A DNA stretch of 64,000 nucleotides from Crambe crambe (taxonomy: Eukaryota > Porifera > Demospongiae > Poecilosclerida > Crambeidae): the NCBI GenBank assembly GCA_963924555.1, contig OZ004598.1, forward strand, positions 2,070,501 to 2,134,500. The letters run 5' to 3'. A model generated the notes under the pieces. The model saw only the letters and a list, made by a program, of their open reading frames with translations. It searched no databases and was not told the origin of the DNA. Of this stretch, positions 59,761-64,000 are shown piece by piece. The position numbers were made by a program, and so were the translations under genes. Numbering within the stretch: position 1 is the first letter of the stretch; each line of letters starts with the position of its first letter.

Positions 59761-59764
59761 TTAA
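59603..59764 (+). other. Exon-like open segment inside the piggyBac-type element
   Basis: A 53-codon open segment after an in-frame TAG reads QEKKRWKGVARAARAAS and later LAVQFATGVSILSREEKTAL. It is much richer in GC than its surroundings and ends at the element's right terminus, where CTGAAG|GTAAAG is donor-like. It could be a captured host exon. I do not recognise the peptide. Confidence 0.3.
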
Positions 59765-60630
59765 TGCTGCATGCGCGTGCGCATCTGTCAACGCGCCACG
59801 GTTGTGGAGTTCATTGGGCGTTTCCAATCCCGTAAAACCTCTTATATCTATGGATACATATGCAGCCATTCAAAAAAACTGGCTTGCAGCATGATTTCTT
59901 GCTACTGCATGCACTGTCACTGCAGCTGCAGTAAGGCTTTTATTTTACTCACACATTCAAGGTGTCAAGGATACAATGTTGTTAATGATATGTCACTTCC
60001 AGTAGTTAATGATATTCATAATGCAGACTAAAAATCTGATTATCAAACTCTATAATACCAGACTGCTGCTCATGGGATATCTAGGGCTCAAGGCTTGAAC
60101 TTGAGCAGACCAATTGCAAGCTTTTTAAAATAGCTGTGTAGTCATGCACCTTGTAAGCTGTAACTACATGAATTGAAATTTCCTGAGTTATGGTAGCCAA
60201 TGGTAGCTATGGCTACCATGGATTTCATACTCATGCACATTAGCTATACACTATGATATCCTATAGCTAGCCTGAAACCTGTAGGAAATCTGATAAAGAA
60301 ATTCATCAGATACACAAGGACATGGAAATTCCTTTGTGTATCTTACACTGTTTCCTAATGCATTGTGTGTCCTTCAGAAAACACAAGGAAAATCTCTTAT
60401 TTTTCATAGTGTCAATAACAAATAATTATCTCATTATCCACAGGGGAATCATTATCATCCACAGGGGATTCCTCCTAAGCATCATTATGAAATGGTCAAA
60501 GTACTGTAGTTATTATCATACGTACCTTCTCATAACTAGAACTGGAATTTTCAGAACTTGAGTAGTCAACATACCCGATACCCATTTTAACATTACTTGG
60601 GGATTTTCTCATTAAAAGTAAGTAGTTTCC

Positions 60631-61503
60631 CCCAGTCTCTGGATCAGCTCTTCGGAGGGTACCAGGTTGGATTGCACCACCTCCATCTGGACGTTGCCCA
60701 GGGCGTGGAAGAAGACGCGGTGGGAATCCTCCCCAGGATCAGATCGAACAAGTGATCTGTTGAACTAGCATGTGAGAGGGGTGCCTCCAGTTGGCTTACC
60801 ACACTGCCAGTGGAATAATTTGGTTCTACTCTTCATAAGGGTGCATTTCGTGATGCTATTGCAATGAGATATGGCTGGCCCCTTAACAGAACTCCATCAA
60901 GCTGTGAATGTGGAACAGCATGCTCTATCTTGCCCACAGGGAGGATTCACAATTATCAGACACAATGAGATCAGAGACCTCACAGCGAACCTACTAACTG
61001 AGGTATGTCATCAAGTTAGCACAGAACCAGACTTGCAGCCAGTGACCAGTGAAGGCTAGACATCGCGATGAATGGCTTTTGGGGAGGTAGGCATGAGAAG
61101 ACATTTTGTGACGTAAGAGTTTTTAACCCACATGCACCTACCAATAGTAATACATCATTGTCCAACTGGTACAAGAGGCATGAAAGAGAGAAGAGAAACT
61201 GCTATGAAAAAAGAATTAGGGAAATTGAACATGCCTCATTTACTCCCCTGGTATTCTCTGCCCACTGGCAGTATGGCTAGTGGTGCTACAGTTTTTTATA
61301 AATGTTTAGCTGCCCTGCTTGCCCAAAAATGGGACAACCCATACAGTGCAACTATGTCCTGGCTGCGCTGTAGGTTGGCATTCTCACTGTTACAATCTGC
61401 AATAACCTGCATCCGTGGAGCTCGTAGTCGACCTGGACATGCCATCAGACATTCACCCATACCTCTGATTAGGTCAGAGGCTGAACTTTTGGATGAGGAC
61501 TAG
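60631..61503 (+). mobile_element. R module copy 3
   Basis: Homologous to copies 1 and 2, with a 24-base deletion near 61053 (the AAACTTTCAGCAGAA block lost). The frame breaks at an extra C (61260) instead of the T run, which here is one base shorter. So the lesions differ among copies of one relic. Confidence 0.75.
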
Positions 61504-61819
61504 CTAAACTATTTTTTCCCCTCCCATTCATTTATTGACTTTTCTTTGTTCACTCACTGACTTATTTTCCAATTGACCTTTGTTTCCATTAATTATATCA
61601 GATCGAATACCTGTTCCCTCCTGCTCTCACATCTGTCCAGGATGGACTGCTGTCTCTCGAACTGTCTCATGTTCCTGACATTAATTTTATCCATGCTATC
61701 TAACCAGCCTCTTTTCAAGGTAGCTAGCGCTAGCTAATTTCCCAAAATCATTCTTATCATACTCCACAATTCAATAGCTAATATGTTTTGTGTAGTTCAG
61801 TTTAGTTTTAGCTAACATT

Positions 61820-63216
61820 TTAACACTGGACATGGAATACACATGGCTTCTTTTTATGGTAGACATCAGTATGCAATTTTTTAGCAGCATCCTGAAATCC
61901 ACCTCCTCCAGCCAAAATTAAACAGTTACCATCAGCTGCAATATTTTTCTGCAACATGCCGATGTATCCAGGTACATGAAATGAGGCCACTGAATCAAAG
62001 GATTGTTCCCACTCCATCAGTTTTGAAGAATTTCCATAAAATCTATTATATACGATATGACATGCTGTATTGATCATTGCAGTCATATTATCGACGTCTG
62101 GATCACGATAAAGCTCTGCACCATGCTTCCCACAATCCATAGCAATGAACATGAGGTCAATCTTTGTCATTTCTTTCTTCACAAGATTGCTTATACGTTT
62201 CATCGTATATATACGTCGTACAGCAATGGATTGACCATAGAGTTTGTGAGATATAATTAATTATCCATTCCATTCTCAGCATTAAGACTTCAGGAAAGAA
62301 CTTTGCAATGTATTTTTGGTCTGATTGAAGTATATCACTGTATCTGGGCTCAATATGGAAATGTGGTCTTGTACACCTCTCTATATTATGAGACACAGGT
62401 ACCCGATAAGGATATCTAGTATGATGAAGAATTCCACCCAAACGTTTAAAAATGACTGTTGATCTATGGGTGTAGTATTTTCCATAAACAAACCTAGTGA
62501 ACTCTTTATTGGTAATCAGTTTTGAAGAATTGTAGCAGACTTTCCTCATGATCCTAAAATTGTGATGTTGTGCAAATTTCATCACAGAGTCAAAGTATTT
62601 TGGTCCATAAAACGTATACTTGTCAATTTCTTTATCAGGCATATTACACTCTCCCATACATTTGCCTCCAGAAAGACACACTAAAATAAGATTCCTAGGA
62701 GCATTCTGTATAAATTTACTCCAACCAACAAGAGGAACAAAACTGTGTGACCTTGTAATATCCTTCCAACCATTCAGACTGAAGATATCACGCAGTCGAA
62801 TGGTGTTATCATTAGCATCAATTTTAGCAAATCCACTGTTCAAAATAGGACTAGTTTCATCAGCACTGACTTTATAGAAAATCTCAGGAACTCTCTTGCC
62901 TAGATTGAATCCAAAAAGTGAGCTGCCACAATTAAAAGGTTTGACAACAAATACTTAACTGGTATTCAAGGAAGCAGCCCAACACTGAAGAGGGAGTATT
63001 AGAAATACTTCCTGTCAGTTGGTCAGAGTAGTGAGTGGATATAATATAGCCTGCATTTCATAAGCTTCTATTCCTGTGTGGGCCCGAGGTATAAACCACT
63101 GAGGCTGAATCACGGCTTAGAATCGGGGTTCTTTGTCTAGCTTTGATCATCCAGATAGTCACTACCAACAATATCATTAAACTTGTCAAGTAAAAATGAT
63201 TCCGACTGTCAGGCAT
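61820..63216 (-). pseudogene. Pseudogene C of the array family, least damaged
   Basis: The N-terminal anchor (LTSLMILLVVTIWMI, from the ATG at 63216) is followed by SASVVYTSGPHRNRSL, a TGA at about 63058, IISTHYSDQLTG, a frame loss at the QCW block (2 bases short relative to the genes), a TAA within VFVV, then an open run 62157-62843. It shares the frameshift after MLRMEW (about 62262) with A and B. The C-terminal piece 61820-62203 keeps MFIAMDCGKHGAELYRDP, WEQSFDSVA, GYIGMLQ and LILAGGGGFQ without the TAG seen in A and B. A short unrecognised intron rescuing the frame is unlikely, as no GT-AG pair fits. Confidence 0.8.
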
Positions 63217-63631
63217 TATGCAGCTGCTGCTCATTATCATGCGCGCGCAGTTTCAATAGCTAGCTAACCCCATAATGCTCGATGGCATCTAGCCCAAGCC
63301 CTAGCAGTAGCACCTGGTCTTTTGAACATTCTCGTCTTGCTCTGGTCTTAAAACTACTGAGACGTCTGAGCTCAATGTTGGAAGATATCGCCGCCAGACT
63401 ATAAAATAGCTAGCTAGAGCTCATAATTTTAGTTATAAGCCAAAGCCCCGCCGTTCGGAATAGCCTCCCTTTGCCTTACATCCACTGCTTAGGACTACTT
63501 GTTTCCATCCTTTTTCTTTTGTACACTTTAGGTATTCATCTATTCTTTTTATTCATTGTTGCGACTCGTACCCCGATTTGGGTACGAGCCCCGCCCCTAA
63601 AAACTGTAGAAGAAACAATAGAGGAGCAGAA
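63217..63631 (+). promoter_or_regulatory. Shared upstream region between pseudogene C and gene 6
   Basis: Uninterrupted version of the family upstream block, with TATAAAA at about 63400-63406 and CTTAGGACTACTTG (the empty site of the unit I MITE) at 63490. Confidence 0.55.
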
Positions 63632-64000
63632 ATGTGCCCTTCCCTCTCTTTTCTTTACCCGTCTAGAATGCGCAATAGGCTTCTCGTTTTGTTCATTTCG
63701 TTGCTAGTGATTACAGTCATTTATATCTCGTCCACGAAAGCTCCCCAACTTACTAGGCCCACTAGAGTTGTCAGAGGCGCAGGAAGCTATATAGTATCCA
63801 CTCACTACTCTGACCAACTGACTGGAAGTGTTTTTAACTTATTTTCTCTCCAGTGTTGGGCAGGTTCTCTGAAGATGAATAAGGTATTCGTGGTGGAACC
63901 TTTTATTCGAGGTGGGTCAATTTTAGGAGTGAATCTAGGCAAAAGAATTCCTGAGGTATTTTATGAAGCTAGAGCTGATAAATATATAACTGCTCCTATT
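63632..64000 (+). CDS. Array gene 6: type II membrane glycosyltransferase-like protein, partial
   Basis: The first 123 codons are present, running off the right edge. MRNRLLVLFISLLVITVIYI anchor from the ATG at 63668, then LFSLQCWAGSLKM and the full-length loop start (YEARADKYITAPI), as in gene 3. Otherwise closest to gene 1. Confidence 0.82.
   Translation, partial: MCPSLSFLYPSRMRNRLLVLFISLLVITVIYISSTKAPQLTRPTRVVRGAGSYIVSTHYSDQLTGSVFNLFSLQCWAGSLKMNKVFVVEPFIRGGSILGVNLGKRIPEVFYEARADKYITAPI

Larger units (their letters stand above)
58302..59852. mobile_element. Non-autonomous DNA transposon with 7-bp TSD, copy 2, carrying a nested insertion
   Basis: Same ends as 38803-39908. Flanked by GATACAT at 58295-58301 and 59853-59859. 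It is longer by a 456-base piggyBac-type element plus its TTAA (59305-59764), which copy 1 lacks. Confidence 0.9.
40689..60632. repeat. Segmental duplication unit II
   Basis: Order: R, pseudogene B, gene 3, D, two CCGG-target elements, gene 4, D, MITE, gene 5, 7-bp-TSD element, spacer. It is longer than unit I (about 19.9 kb versus 11.4 kb) because it has one extra gene-D segment plus added transposons. Its right part is near-identical to the right part of unit I. Confidence 0.85.
60633..64000. repeat. Segmental duplication unit III (cut by the window)
   Basis: R copy 3, pseudogene C and the start of gene 6. Lacks the insertions at 31709 and 33040 and so supplies their empty sites. Confidence 0.85.

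Noticed and set aside
1..64000. tRNA, rRNA or other structured RNA genes
   Set aside because: No cloverleaf with A and B boxes or rRNA-like segment was noticed by eye; a covariance-model scan was not possible.

Overview
This is a metazoan nuclear window: AT-rich, with multi-exon genes, GT-AG introns, dense microsatellites and minisatellites, and many DNA-transposon and retroelement remnants. A sponge or another early-branching invertebrate fits best. The reasons are the extracellular-matrix gene, retroelement tails of a type I associate with sponges and cnidarians, and a secretory-pathway family I have seen only in invertebrates. The species is inferred, not shown.

Layout. (1) 1-24,670, minus strand: the 5' part of a cytosolic-type alanyl-tRNA synthetase gene. 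Six complete exons and the start of a seventh are present (about 281 residues of the catalytic domain). Five introns are 1.6-6.6 kb and one is 0.6 kb; they are filled with tandem repeats and dispersed repeats. One intron appears to use a GC-AG splice pair. (2) 24,671-25,654: head-to-head intergenic region. (3) 25,655-28,234, plus strand: a complete eight-exon gene for a secreted SMOC/SPARC-like protein of 412 residues (signal peptide, Kazal, thyroglobulin type-1, VWC-like, EF-hand pair). The exon phases close perfectly. (4) About 29,310 to the right edge: a tandem segmental array. Each unit holds a retroelement tail (R), a minus-strand pseudogene, then one to three intronless plus-strand genes of one family of type II membrane proteins. 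A second retroelement tail (D) lies between successive plus-strand genes. Unit I is about 29,309-40,688, unit II about 40,689-60,632, and unit III starts at about 60,633 and runs off the edge.

The array family has six plus-strand members (the last cut by the window) and three pseudogenes on the opposite strand. The proteins have a short cytoplasmic tail, one membrane anchor and a large glycosylated luminal domain. The pattern of an R-containing strand, a D-G-K-x-G-S motif and a C-terminal Gly-rich turn suggests a Golgi glycosyltransferase-like enzyme, possibly of the O-fucosyltransferase superfamily. That function is inference only.

Because the units are near-identical, the copies act as empty-site controls for one another. 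This defines several transposon insertions to the base: two elements with 7-bp target duplications and CATAGATAT ends, two elements with TGT...ACA ends in CCGG targets, two elements with 9-bp duplications, a TA-flanked hairpin MITE, and a TTAA-flanked piggyBac-type element nested in another element. Two of them split the upstream region of the fourth gene. The pseudogenes share a frameshift, so they were dead before the array expanded. The fourth gene is a mosaic of the others, which points to gene conversion. Unit-level near-identity could in part be haplotype duplication in an assembly; long reads would settle that.
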